From: an uncultured Blautia sp.
GTDB lineage: Bacteria > Bacillota > Clostridia > Lachnospirales > Lachnospiraceae
Assembly (NCBI GenBank): GCA_900540785.1
Contig: UQHF01000011.1
Span: forward strand, 1 to 64,000
Reading direction: 5' to 3'
DNA: 64,000 nucleotides
Shown: one piece after another, positions 9,356-17,924 of the stretch
Layout of the letters: every line of letters begins with the position of its first letter
Numbering within the stretch: position 1 is the first letter of the stretch
Notes under the pieces: model-generated
Databases searched by the model: none
The model's input: the letters and a program-made list of their open reading frames with translations, nothing else
What the model was told of the DNA's origin: nothing
Translations under genes and position numbers: made by a program

Positions 9356-9679
9356 ATGATGAGAATCGGACAGATGATCAAAGTGAAACCGGAAGGACTT
9401 CAGGCATATAAGGATTATCATGCAAACCCGCTTCCGGGAGTAAATGAAATGATCAAAGAATGCAATATTCAGAATTATTCTATTTACAGCAGAGGAGATT
9501 ACCTGTTTACTTATTTTGAGTATGTAGGCGACGATTATGAGGCAGACATGGCAAAGATGGCTGCAGATCCCACAACACAGAAATGGTGGGATCTTGTAAA
9601 ACCTCTGATGGAACCCCTTGCTGATAAAATGGAAGGCGAGTTCTGGTCAGATATGGAAGAGGTTTACCATCTGGATTAA
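9356..9679 (+). CDS. L-rhamnose mutarotase-like protein
   Basis: A small cytoplasmic protein of 107 residues with the RhaM fold (dimeric alpha/beta barrel). Visible features are GQMIKVKPEG at the start, YHANPLPGV, NYSIYSRGDYLFTYFEY and the tryptophan pair in TQKWWDLVKP. RhaM interconverts the alpha and beta anomers of L-rhamnose; relatives act on fucose and other aldoses. AGGAGG lies upstream, and 12 bases separate it from the UroD gene, so the two are co-transcribed. No rhaA, rhaB or rhaD lies in the window, so the sugar may not be rhamnose itself. Confidence 0.85.
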   Translation: MMRIGQMIKVKPEGLQAYKDYHANPLPGVNEMIKECNIQNYSIYSRGDYLFTYFEYVGDDYEADMAKMAADPTTQKWWDLVKPLMEPLADKMEGEFWSDMEEVYHLD

Positions 9680-9713
9680 AAACGCTGTTCCATTTACTAC
9701 ACATATTTTCTAT

Positions 9714-9778
9714 AAAAAGAACAGGCTTCACACAGAATCCATGCAATTTGCAGGAGAGTGGGAGGTCTGTTCTTTTTT
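9714..9778 (+). terminator. Terminator of sugar operon A
   Basis: AAAAAGAACAG pairs with CTGTTCTTTTTT across a loop of about 43 bases, ending in a T-run. The long loop is unusual but the stem is perfect. Confidence 0.6.
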
Positions 9779-9839
9779 GCGGAAAATGCAATACGGAGCT
9801 TCGTGGGATAGTGACAATTATAATTTCACATATGACAAA

Positions 9840-9872
9840 TGTAATTGGGAATTAATTACAATATACAATTGT
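9840..9872. promoter_or_regulatory. Candidate operator upstream of sugar operon B
   Basis: Seven-base arms TGTAATT and AATTACA are separated by seven bases (9840-9860), with a second palindrome ACAATTGT at 9865-9872. They lie in the AT-rich leader of the system B binding-protein gene and could be the site for the NarL-type regulator at 15847. This is inferred from symmetry only. Confidence 0.35.
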
Positions 9873-9929
9873 GAAAAAGGGGGAGATTTTGTAGAATTTG
9901 ATTATCTTAATTGACAGGAGGAAATAAAT

Positions 9930-10886
9930 ATGAAACGGAAAATGATAAGCGCTGTGCTTTGTACAGCAATGGTTGTCACTACAATGGCAGGAGCGGCAGT
10001 CACAGTTTCAGCAGAGGAGAAAGAGCCGCGTAAATTTGCGTATACCTGCATGGACGGAACAAACCCGTTCTTTGTAACAATCGAAAAAGCAATTCGTGAA
10101 GCAGTGGAGGCAAATGGTGACGAACTGATTTCTACAGACCCGGCAAATGATGTATCTCTTCAGATTACGCAGATTGAGGATATGATCGCACAGGGAATCG
10201 ACGGTATTTTCCTGAATCCTGTAGAAGCAGAAGGTATTATGCCGGCGTTAGACGCGCTGAAAGAAGCAGAAGTTCCTATCGTAAACTTTGATACAGAAGT
10301 TGCAGACCTCAGTTATGTTGCCTCCTATACAGGCTCTGATAACTATAATGCAGGTAAAGTATGTGGCGAAGACCTTGTTAAGAAATGTCCGGACGGCGGT
10401 CCTATCATTGTTCTTGATTCTCCTACTATGAATTCTGTGACAGACCGTACGAATGGCTTCTTAGATGCCATTGAAGGTCACGGATTCGAAATCGTAGCAC
10501 AGCAGGATGCAAAAGGAAATCTTGAAACTTCTATGGGCATTGCGGAAGACCTGCTTCAGGCTCATAGCGATGTAGTTGCTATTTTCGGCGGAAATGACCC
10601 GACAGCGCTTGGAGCTCTTGCGGCAGCAAATGCAGCAGGACTTGAAAAAGGCAAATGTTTAATTTACGGTGTTGATGGTTCTCCTGATATTAAAGCAGAA
10701 ATTGCTTCCGGTGAATCTCTGATCGAAGGTTCCGGTGCGCAGTCTCCGATCGCCATTGCAGAAAAGTCAGTGGAAATTATGTATGACATTATGGACGGAA
10801 AAGAAGTGGATGACCGCTATCCTGTAGATACCTTCCTGATCACGGCTGATAACGTGGAAGAGTACGGTACAGATGGTTGGCAGTAA
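9930..10886 (+). CDS. Sugar ABC transporter substrate-binding protein (system B)
   Basis: A type 1 periplasmic binding protein of 318 residues with a signal peptide ending near VSAEE (about residue 28) and no lipobox. The core shows FAYTCMDGTNPFF, IDGIFLNPVEAE, VPIVNFDTE, GGNDPTALGALAA and IYGVDGSPD, close to the ribose-binding group. The protein ends DGWQ. It is a clear paralogue of the membrane-anchored protein at 13567, which shares GGNDPTALGALA and YGIDGSPDA. AGGAGG precedes the ATG. The ATPase and permease follow. The ligand is not identified. Confidence 0.88.
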   Translation: MKRKMISAVLCTAMVVTTMAGAAVTVSAEEKEPRKFAYTCMDGTNPFFVTIEKAIREAVEANGDELISTDPANDVSLQITQIEDMIAQGIDGIFLNPVEAEGIMPALDALKEAEVPIVNFDTEVADLSYVASYTGSDNYNAGKVCGEDLVKKCPDGGPIIVLDSPTMNSVTDRTNGFLDAIEGHGFEIVAQQDAKGNLETSMGIAEDLLQAHSDVVAIFGGNDPTALGALAAANAAGLEKGKCLIYGVDGSPDIKAEIASGESLIEGSGAQSPIAIAEKSVEIMYDIMDGKEVDDRYPVDTFLITADNVEEYGTDGWQ

Positions 10887-10905
10887 GTGAATAAACATAT
10901 AACGG

Positions 10906-10937
10906 ATTATCCTGGCGGAGCGATTCGCCGGGATAAT
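10906..10937 (+). other. Intercistronic stem-loop after system B binding protein
   Basis: ATTATCCTGGCG and CGCCGGGATAAT form a strong stem around an eight-base loop, without a T-run. Its position matches the hairpin at 5751-5773, so a role in differential mRNA stability is likely (inference). Confidence 0.65.
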
Positions 10938-10978
10938 TACCCTTAAAACAGACAATGGAATGAAAAGAGGGTGAGGAT

Positions 10979-12463
10979 TTGAGCGAACAGATTTTATTAA
11001 AAATGAAGAATATTCATAAAAGATTTCCGGGTGTATACGCTCTGAAAAATGTGGATTATGAGCTGCGTTCAGGAGAAGTACACGCACTTTTAGGGGAAAA
11101 CGGCGCCGGAAAGTCTACCCTGATCAAGGTTTTGGGCGGTATTTATATTGCAGATGAAGGCGAAATTTTTATAGAAGGAAAAAAGGTTGAATTAAAAGGA
11201 GTTAAGGACGCTCAGAAAAACGGAATTTCTATTATCCATCAGGAGCTTGTCCTTGTTCCGCATATGACAGTTGCAGAAAATATTTTTCTTGGAAGAGAAG
11301 CCGGTTCAGGAATCCTGGCCGACAGGACAAAAATGACAAAAGATGCACAGGCTTTGCTTGACGCATATGATATGAAGATAGATGCAAGAGCGCTTATAAA
11401 GGATCTTACAATAGCACAGCAGCAGATGGTTGAAATTGTGAAAGCGATTTCTTATGATTCTAAAATCCTTGTAATGGATGAGCCTACATCATCCATTTCT
11501 GACAAAGAAGTAGCAGGACTTTTTGATATTATGAGAACATTAACTGCGAAGGGTGTTGGAATTGTATATATTTCCCATAAAATGAGCGAGCTGGAGGAAA
11601 TTTGTGATCGTGTAACCGTTATGCGAGACGGAGAGTACGTAGGGACAAGAGTTGTGAAGGAAACGACAAAAGATGATCTGATCGCTATGATGGTAGGTCG
11701 TGAGCTTACCAATTACTACACAAGAGATTACGGAACACCGGGAGAGGAGCTTCTTCGCTGCGAGCATATCAGCGATGGAAATATGGTGAAGGATGTGAGC
11801 TTCAATATACATAGCGGCGAGATTGTAGGATTTGCCGGACTTGTAGGAGCGGGACGAAGCGAGACAATGAAAGCGATTTTTGGCCTGACGCCTGGCAGCA
11901 CCGGTGAAATATATGTGAAAGGTAAAAAGACAGAGATACATTCACCGGTAGAAGCTATGAAACAGGGAATTGCCCTGGTTCCGGAAGACAGAAAAAAAGA
12001 AGGACTTTATAAGGTACAAAGTGTAAGGTTTAATTCTACGATTGAAGTTCTGGGACAGTTTATCAAAGGTATTTTTGTAGATGATAAAAAAGAAAGAGAA
12101 ATCACACAAAAATATATTGATATGATGGCTACAAAAACCCCGACGCAGGAGCAGATGATCGGAAATCTGTCGGGAGGAAATCAGCAGAAGGTTATTATCG
12201 GAAGATGGCTGGCTACAGCGCCGGATATATTGATTCTGGATGAACCTACCCGCGGCGTAGATGTAGGCGCCAAATCGGAAATCTATGCAATTATGAATGA
12301 ACTGGTTAAGACAGGAATTGCTATTATAATGATTTCTTCAGAACTTCCTGAAATTATTAATATGAGCGACAGAATTTATGTAATGGCAGAGGGAAAAGTG
12401 GCAGGCTGTATCAGTCATGAAGAGGTAACACAGGAATCTATTATGTCACTGGCTGCTCACTGA
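10979..12463 (+). CDS. Sugar ABC transporter ATP-binding protein, two NBDs (system B)
   Basis: A 494-residue RbsA/MglA-family tandem ATPase. Domain 1 carries Walker A GENGAGKST and Walker B LVMDEPTSS. Domain 2 carries GLVGAGRSE, signature LSGGNQQKV and Walker B LILDEPTRGVDVG. The likely start is a TTG at 10979 preceded by GTGAGG; it gives the family-typical N-terminus MSEQILLKMKNIHKRFPG. The rare start codon may lower its translation relative to the binding protein. The permease follows after about 30 bases. Confidence 0.92.
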   Translation: MSEQILLKMKNIHKRFPGVYALKNVDYELRSGEVHALLGENGAGKSTLIKVLGGIYIADEGEIFIEGKKVELKGVKDAQKNGISIIHQELVLVPHMTVAENIFLGREAGSGILADRTKMTKDAQALLDAYDMKIDARALIKDLTIAQQQMVEIVKAISYDSKILVMDEPTSSISDKEVAGLFDIMRTLTAKGVGIVYISHKMSELEEICDRVTVMRDGEYVGTRVVKETTKDDLIAMMVGRELTNYYTRDYGTPGEELLRCEHISDGNMVKDVSFNIHSGEIVGFAGLVGAGRSETMKAIFGLTPGSTGEIYVKGKKTEIHSPVEAMKQGIALVPEDRKKEGLYKVQSVRFNSTIEVLGQFIKGIFVDDKKEREITQKYIDMMATKTPTQEQMIGNLSGGNQQKVIIGRWLATAPDILILDEPTRGVDVGAKSEIYAIMNELVKTGIAIIMISSELPEIINMSDRIYVMAEGKVAGCISHEEVTQESIMSLAAH

Positions 12464-12494
12464 TTGCATAATGCAGGACGAAGGAGGAGAAAAA

Positions 12495-13475
12495 ATGTCT
12501 GGAAAAAAGAGTAAGGCAACAGTTAATAATAAATTTATAGCATTTATAAAAGAAAATCTTGGTATTATAGCAGCCCTGGCTGTAATGTGTATATTTTTAG
12601 CAGTGTTTCCGGCTACCAGCAGTTCTTTTTTGACGCCGAAAAACCTGTTTAATATTCTGAGACAGATTTCTACAAATATGCTTCTTGCATGTGGCATGAC
12701 AATGGTCATTATTCTGGGAGGCATTGACTTATCAGTAGGTTCTATCATTGCACTGTCAGGTGTTCTTTCCGCAGGATGTGTAGCACGTTACGGTCTTCCG
12801 ATTCCGGTAGCTCTTCTTGTAGGTGTTCTTGTAGGTCTTCTGATTGGATGTATCAATGGTGGTATCATTGCTCTTACAACAATTCCGCCATTTATTGTTA
12901 CACTGGCAACCATGAATGTGGCAAGGGGACTTGCAAAAGTATATACAGGAGGTTCTCCTGTACGTGTTGTTACAAAAGAATGGCAGTTTTTAGGTGCAGG
13001 ATACATAGGACCGGTACCGGTTCCGGTTATTATCATGATTGTAGTTGTAATTATCACTGCATTTATTATGAACAGAACAAAAATGGGACGTCATATTTAC
13101 GCAGTAGGCGGAAATGCGCAGGCCGCTGTGTTCTCCGGTATTAAGGTATCAAAAGTGAAATTCTTTGTACATGCTTTTTCCGGCGTTATGGCTGGTCTTG
13201 CAGGTATTATCCTGGCTTCCCGTATGTACTCCGGACAGCCGACAGCAGGAGAGGGAGCAGAAATGGACGCAATCGCGGCTGTAGTAGTTGGCGGAACTTC
13301 CATGTCAGGCGGTTCCGGAAAAATTGGCGGTACAGTGATCGGTGCGCTTATCATCGGTATCTTAAATAACGGCTTAAATTTATTAAATGTAAACTCATTC
13401 TGGCAAGATGTTGTAAAGGGTATTGTAATACTTCTTGCTGTATTGATTGACTATTTCCGTACAAAGAAAAAATAA
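12495..13475 (+). CDS. Sugar ABC transporter permease (RbsC family, system B)
   Basis: A polytopic membrane protein of 326 residues. It has the hallmark CGMTMVIILGGIDLSVGS near residues 70-87, GGNAQAAVFSGI, and GGTSMSGGSGKIGG before the last helices. The start at 12495 is chosen over an upstream in-frame ATG (12471) because AAGGAGG lies directly before it. Together with the preceding ATPase and binding protein it forms a complete importer. Confidence 0.93.
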   Translation: MSGKKSKATVNNKFIAFIKENLGIIAALAVMCIFLAVFPATSSSFLTPKNLFNILRQISTNMLLACGMTMVIILGGIDLSVGSIIALSGVLSAGCVARYGLPIPVALLVGVLVGLLIGCINGGIIALTTIPPFIVTLATMNVARGLAKVYTGGSPVRVVTKEWQFLGAGYIGPVPVPVIIMIVVVIITAFIMNRTKMGRHIYAVGGNAQAAVFSGIKVSKVKFFVHAFSGVMAGLAGIILASRMYSGQPTAGEGAEMDAIAAVVVGGTSMSGGSGKIGGTVIGALIIGILNNGLNLLNVNSFWQDVVKGIVILLAVLIDYFRTKKK

Positions 13476-13508
13476 GCAGATACAGATGTTTTTCAAATGA
13501 AAAAGTAT

Positions 13509-13538
13509 TATAATATTGGGGGCATGTCTACATGCCCC
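13509..13538 (+). promoter_or_regulatory. Possible -10 box and leader hairpin before the system B sensor operon
   Basis: TATAAT at 13509-13514 is followed by a perfect hairpin GGGGCATGT / ACATGCCCC (13519-13538) with no T-run. The hairpin could be the 5' end of a separate sensor transcript or a processing site. No good -35 is visible. Confidence 0.4.
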
Positions 13539-13566
13539 TGATTCTATAAAAAGGAACGAAACATAT

Positions 13567-14526
13567 ATGAAACAGAAAATCAAACGGCTGATTGGGCTTT
13601 TGGCAGGCGGCGCGGTATTGGCAGCAATGGTGTTTTTTCCTGTTATGCAGATAAAAAAGCAGGCAAAACAGGAGCCGAAAAAATTCGGCGCAACTTATAT
13701 GACAATGAATAATCCTTATTTTATTGCATTAAATGAAAGCATTCGTGAGGGAGTAGAAGCAAACGGAGACGTACTTATTACAAGAGATCCTGCCCAGAAT
13801 CAGGACAGACAGAATGAACAGATTAAAGAGATGATCGATGAAGGAGTTACCGCAATTTTTTTAAATCCTGTAGACTGGACAGAGGTTTCCTATGCCCTTG
13901 AGTTGTGTAAAGAAGCGGGAGTTGCTGTGTTTAATGTGGATACAAAAGTTTATGATAGAGATATGGTAGAATCTGTGATCTGGTCAGATAATTATCAGGC
14001 AGGGGTTCAGTGCGCCAGAGATATGATGGAAAAGAAGAAAAAAGCGGATATTTTGATTATGAAGCATTATAATATCCAGTCGACAAATGAACGTGTACAG
14101 GGATTTTTGGATACGATCGAAGGACATGACGAATATAAAATAGTAGAAGAACTGACAACAACATCAGAATTTGAAGTTTCTATGGAAGAAATGAACCGGG
14201 TGATTGATAAAGGTCTGAAATTTGATGTCGTGCTGGGAGGAAACGACCCTACGGCTCTGGGAGCTCTGGCTGGTTTACAGTCGAATCATGTGACGGATAA
14301 AATATTGATCTACGGGATAGACGGTTCACCAGATGCCAAGGAGATGATAAAAAAAGGTTATCTGGAGGGTACAAGTTCTCAGCAGCCTGTAAAAATGGGA
14401 AAGAAAGCAGTGGAAACTGCCTATCAATATCTGAGGGGAGAACCTGTGGAAAAAGATATTATGATAGATGTAATTATGATAACAAATGAGAATTTAGATG
14501 ATTTTGATATTGACGGGTGGTTATAG
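13567..14526 (+). CDS. Membrane-anchored sugar receptor (binding-protein paralogue) of a two-component operon
   Basis: 319 residues. An N-terminal hydrophobic anchor or signal segment (about 8-30, LIGLLAGGAVLAAMVFF) has no clear cleavage site or lipobox. A type 1 periplasmic binding fold follows, starting FGATYMTMNNPYF. It shares AIFLNPVD, GGNDPTALGALAG, IYGIDGSPDA and the ending DGWL with the system B binding protein. The likely role is to sense the system B sugar and signal to the kinase encoded next, with which it overlaps by 10 bases or fewer. Start 13567 has AAGGAACG upstream; the in-frame ATG at 13516 lies in the leader hairpin. Confidence 0.82.
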   Translation: MKQKIKRLIGLLAGGAVLAAMVFFPVMQIKKQAKQEPKKFGATYMTMNNPYFIALNESIREGVEANGDVLITRDPAQNQDRQNEQIKEMIDEGVTAIFLNPVDWTEVSYALELCKEAGVAVFNVDTKVYDRDMVESVIWSDNYQAGVQCARDMMEKKKKADILIMKHYNIQSTNERVQGFLDTIEGHDEYKIVEELTTTSEFEVSMEEMNRVIDKGLKFDVVLGGNDPTALGALAGLQSNHVTDKILIYGIDGSPDAKEMIKKGYLEGTSSQQPVKMGKKAVETAYQYLRGEPVEKDIMIDVIMITNENLDDFDIDGWL

Positions 14527-15854
14527 TGGAGAAACAAAGAGGAAAGACCAGCAGTATTTCGTATCTGATGTTTGCTGTCACTGCAGTTTCCGTTTTTTTG
14601 GTCAGTGTTTTTATTCTGGAAACAACCAATATTATATGTGCAAATTACGAAGCGGGAAATTTTCTTAAAAATGTGGCAGATATTCCGGAAACACCGGAAT
14701 TATTAGTTCAGAAGATTTTATTTTGTCTTGCTGTTCTGGCAGTGTCCTTTCTGACAAGGGAATATCTTCTGCCGGATAATATGAAAGTGATGTATGCGAC
14801 AATATGCATAGACATGGCGGCAGGACTGCTGATTGTTATCTTTTTAGATTTCAATTATAATGGGATTCTTTTGTGGGCTTTTGCAAATGTGATCGGACAT
14901 ATGAAACGTGGAACAGGACAATATGCATTTATATTTTTGGGAATCGTGTGTTATGCTCTTACGGATTACGGGCTTTTATCTGCAAGCCGGCCGCTGTTTT
15001 CTGTTCGTGATTATATTCAGATATACGATTCGTCTAGCCAGTCAATACTTTTGGTGACATATAATTTTATGATTTCTCTTACAATCATTATTTTTATCTT
15101 ATATTGCGTGTTTACGATTCAGGAAGAAAGAGGGACGATTGAAGAGGTAAATGAATTATATCGTAAATTGTCAAAGGCGAATGAGAATCTAAAGGAGGCA
15201 AATCTGGAATTGGAAAAATATGCTGTAATGAAAGAAAAAATGGGTGAGACAAAAGAAAGAAACCGGCTTGCCCGGGAAATCCATGATACATTAGGGCATA
15301 CACTTACAGGAATTTCCGCAGGTCTGGAGGCATGTATTGCAACTATAGACAGCAATCCTGATATATCAAGAAAACAGCTTCAGATTCTGGCAAAGGTAAC
15401 AAGAAATGGATTAGACGAAGTGCGGCGCTCGGTAAATGAACTGAGACCGGATGCGCTTCAGCGATTTTCACTGGAAAACGCTATCAGAAAAATGGTAGAT
15501 GATACAAATTCTTTATCAGGAGTAAAGGTGGATTTTTTGTGTTCTGCGCCGCTTTTGAAGTTTGATGAAGATGAGGAGAATGCGATTTACAGAGTGGTCC
15601 AGGAAGGAATTACGAATGCAATCCGCCACGGACACGCATCTTACATTCAGATTTCCATAAAAAAGGAAGAGGGAAACATTCATCTCAGGATTCAGGATAA
15701 CGGCTGTGGCTGTGAAGAAATCCATGCAGGCTTCGGAACACACCATATTACAGAGAGAATTCAGATGTTGAATGGAACCGTACATTTTGATGGCAGTAAT
15801 GGATTTTGTATTGATGCCATGATACCGATAAGATGGGGGGAAACTTATGATTAA
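14517..15854 (+). CDS. NarL-type sensor histidine kinase with multi-helix membrane domain
   Basis: 445 residues. The first about 200 contain roughly six hydrophobic helices, then a short coiled coil (EVNELYRKLSKANENL), a HisKA_3 domain (AREIHDTLGHTLTG, with the phospho-accepting His) and a HATPase_c domain (VVQEGITNAIRHG, DNGCGCEEI). A large extracellular domain is absent, so ligand sensing probably relies on the upstream binding-protein paralogue. The start is GTG at 14517 or GTG at 14526, both overlapping the previous gene. The response regulator begins 8 bases before its stop. Confidence 0.88.
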   Translation: MVIVEKQRGKTSSISYLMFAVTAVSVFLVSVFILETTNIICANYEAGNFLKNVADIPETPELLVQKILFCLAVLAVSFLTREYLLPDNMKVMYATICIDMAAGLLIVIFLDFNYNGILLWAFANVIGHMKRGTGQYAFIFLGIVCYALTDYGLLSASRPLFSVRDYIQIYDSSSQSILLVTYNFMISLTIIIFILYCVFTIQEERGTIEEVNELYRKLSKANENLKEANLELEKYAVMKEKMGETKERNRLAREIHDTLGHTLTGISAGLEACIATIDSNPDISRKQLQILAKVTRNGLDEVRRSVNELRPDALQRFSLENAIRKMVDDTNSLSGVKVDFLCSAPLLKFDEDEENAIYRVVQEGITNAIRHGHASYIQISIKKEEGNIHLRIQDNGCGCEEIHAGFGTHHITERIQMLNGTVHFDGSNGFCIDAMIPIRWGETYD

Positions 15855-16503
15855 AGTTTTAATTGCAGATGATCAGGAACTGATCCGACAAAGTTTGCAG
15901 ATTGTTTTGGAAAGCAAAAACCATATTTCTGTAACAGATGCGGTGGCAAATGGTCAGGAAGTGATCCAGAGTATTCGGAAAGAAAAACCGGACGTAATTC
16001 TTATGGATATTCGTATGCCTAAGATGGACGGTGTGCAGTGTACAAAGATCATCAAAGAAAATTATCCTCAGATTAAAATTATTATTCTTACAACGTTTGA
16101 TGATGATGAGTTTGTATACAGTGCGCTGAAGTACGGAGCAAGCGGTTATTTGCTGAAAGGCGTTTCTATGGACGAGCTGGTGAAAGCGATAGAGGTGGTA
16201 CACAGCGGCAGGGCCATGATCAATCCGGATATAGCGACGAAAGTTTTAAGACTTTTTTCGCAGCTTGCACGTTCGGATTACTCCATTTCCATTCAGGAAT
16301 CACAGGTAAATGAACTTACAAAGACAGAGTGGAAAATTATTGAAGAAGTAGGGAGAGGAGCGTCCAATAAGGAAATTTCAGAAACCTTATCTTTATCGGA
16401 AGGGACGGTAAGAAATTATTTAAGCACAATTTTAAATAAACTGGATCTGCGGGACAGAACGCAGCTTGCTATCTGGGTCGTGCAGAGAAGAATGGGAAAT
16501 TGA
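15847..16503 (+). CDS. NarL/FixJ-type response regulator
   Basis: 218 residues. The N-terminal receiver has DDQE, phospho-Asp in VILMDIRMPKMDG, and the conserved Lys in GYLLKGVS. A LuxR-type helix-turn-helix follows (LTKTEWKIIEEVGRGASNKEI, then SLSEGTVRNYLSTILNKL). It overlaps the kinase gene by eight bases and is its obvious partner. It probably controls the importer at 9930-13475, whose leader contains symmetric elements. A family-1 binding protein gene starts 4 bases downstream. Confidence 0.9.
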   Translation: MIKVLIADDQELIRQSLQIVLESKNHISVTDAVANGQEVIQSIRKEKPDVILMDIRMPKMDGVQCTKIIKENYPQIKIIILTTFDDDEFVYSALKYGASGYLLKGVSMDELVKAIEVVHSGRAMINPDIATKVLRLFSQLARSDYSISIQESQVNELTKTEWKIIEEVGRGASNKEISETLSLSEGTVRNYLSTILNKLDLRDRTQLAIWVVQRRMGN

Positions 16504-16506
16504 GGT

Positions 16507-17820
16507 ATGAAAATAAGCAAAAAACAGATTGCAGTAATCATGGCGGCTGCTCTTTGCATCACTGGCGTAATCATTTACGGAGAGAATAGAAAAAGCTCTC
16601 AGGTACTGGAATTTGGAATGTTCGGAGACAGTTACTGGGAGGTTGCAAATGCAGATGGTTATGTGATCATTGATAAGGCAATAGAGAAATTTGAAAAAAA
16701 GTATCCTGAAGTTAAAATCCATTATTATAGTGGAATCAAAAAAGATGATTATGAAGAATGGCTGTCCAGAAAAATCTTAAAAGGTGATATGCCAGATGTG
16801 TTTATGATTCTTTCCGAAGATTTCAGCCATTTGGTTTCACTGGGGCTTCTGGAAAATCTGGATAAGAAGATCCAGGAAGATACGTCTGTGGAAATCAGGG
16901 ACTATTATGAAACGTCTCTGGAGGCAGGAAAGATTGATGACAGCCAGTATGCGCTTCCTTATGAAACCGTTCCTACATTGATGTTTGTGAATAAAACGCT
17001 TCTGGATAAAGAGGGAATCTCCATGCCGGATGCGGACTGGAGCTGGGAAGATCTGTATCGCATATGTAAGAAAGTAACAAAAGATTTAGATGGAGATGGA
17101 CGTCTGGATCAGTTTGGAACATATAATTATGGATGGCAGGAAGCTTTATATTCTAATGATGGCAAGATTTTTGACCCGCAGGGAAAAAAGTGTTATCTGG
17201 CATCGGAACAGACAGAGGATGCTGTGCGCTTTATCCTGAAATTAAATGAACTGTATCAGGGTGAGAAGGTTACGCAGGAAACGTTTGATGCAGGTAATGT
17301 GGCTTTTATGCCGCTGTCATTTGCGGAATACAGAACTTATAAAACATATCCGTATAAAATAAAAAAATACAGTAATTTCCAATGGGATTGTATTACACTG
17401 CCTTCGGGACCAAAGGGAGACAATATTTCCCGTGTGGACAGTCTGCTGATCGGCATAAGCAGCAAAAGCCGTCAGAAGGATATGGCATGGGAGTTTTTAA
17501 AAATGCTCACAAATGACAGAGAAATTCAAATGGAACTTTTTCGGTATTCCCAGGGAGCGTCTGTGCTGAAAGATGTGACAAATTCTACAGAGGCAGAGGA
17601 AATCCTGAAAAAAGATACAGAGGAATCCGATAAGATCATTGACCATAATCTTTTGAACCAGGTTATTATGAATGGCAGGGTTGTAAAAGAATTTCCAAAA
17701 TATAAAGAGGCGATGGCATTAGCGGAAGGTGAAGTATTGAAATTATACGATTCATCTACAAATGTGGAAAGCTCACTGAAAATTGCACAAAGAATGGTGA
17801 CAAATCTTCTGGAAAAATAG
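16507..17820 (+). CDS. Family 1 extracellular solute-binding protein, orphan
   Basis: 437 residues, SBP_bac_1-like, from the maltose/oligosaccharide binding-protein superfamily and thus a different fold class from the other binding proteins in the island. It has an N-terminal membrane segment (about 8-24) without a lipobox. KKYPEVKIHYYSG, MPDVFMI, YALPYETVPTLMFVNKTLL and the W-rich ADWSWEDLY are family-typical. No MalFG-type permease is encoded nearby. It lies directly behind the NarL-type regulator, so it may be a second receptor for that kinase or use a distant transporter. Confidence 0.78.
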   Translation: MKISKKQIAVIMAAALCITGVIIYGENRKSSQVLEFGMFGDSYWEVANADGYVIIDKAIEKFEKKYPEVKIHYYSGIKKDDYEEWLSRKILKGDMPDVFMILSEDFSHLVSLGLLENLDKKIQEDTSVEIRDYYETSLEAGKIDDSQYALPYETVPTLMFVNKTLLDKEGISMPDADWSWEDLYRICKKVTKDLDGDGRLDQFGTYNYGWQEALYSNDGKIFDPQGKKCYLASEQTEDAVRFILKLNELYQGEKVTQETFDAGNVAFMPLSFAEYRTYKTYPYKIKKYSNFQWDCITLPSGPKGDNISRVDSLLIGISSKSRQKDMAWEFLKMLTNDREIQMELFRYSQGASVLKDVTNSTEAEEILKKDTEESDKIIDHNLLNQVIMNGRVVKEFPKYKEAMALAEGEVLKLYDSSTNVESSLKIAQRMVTNLLEK

Positions 17821-17924
17821 ATAATTTACCATCTGAAAACCATAATCTTCCCCCCCTTTTTTGTATAAAAACTCTCATATATAATAAAACCATAGAAGAA
17901 AACAAAGAAAGTGGGGATAAACAT

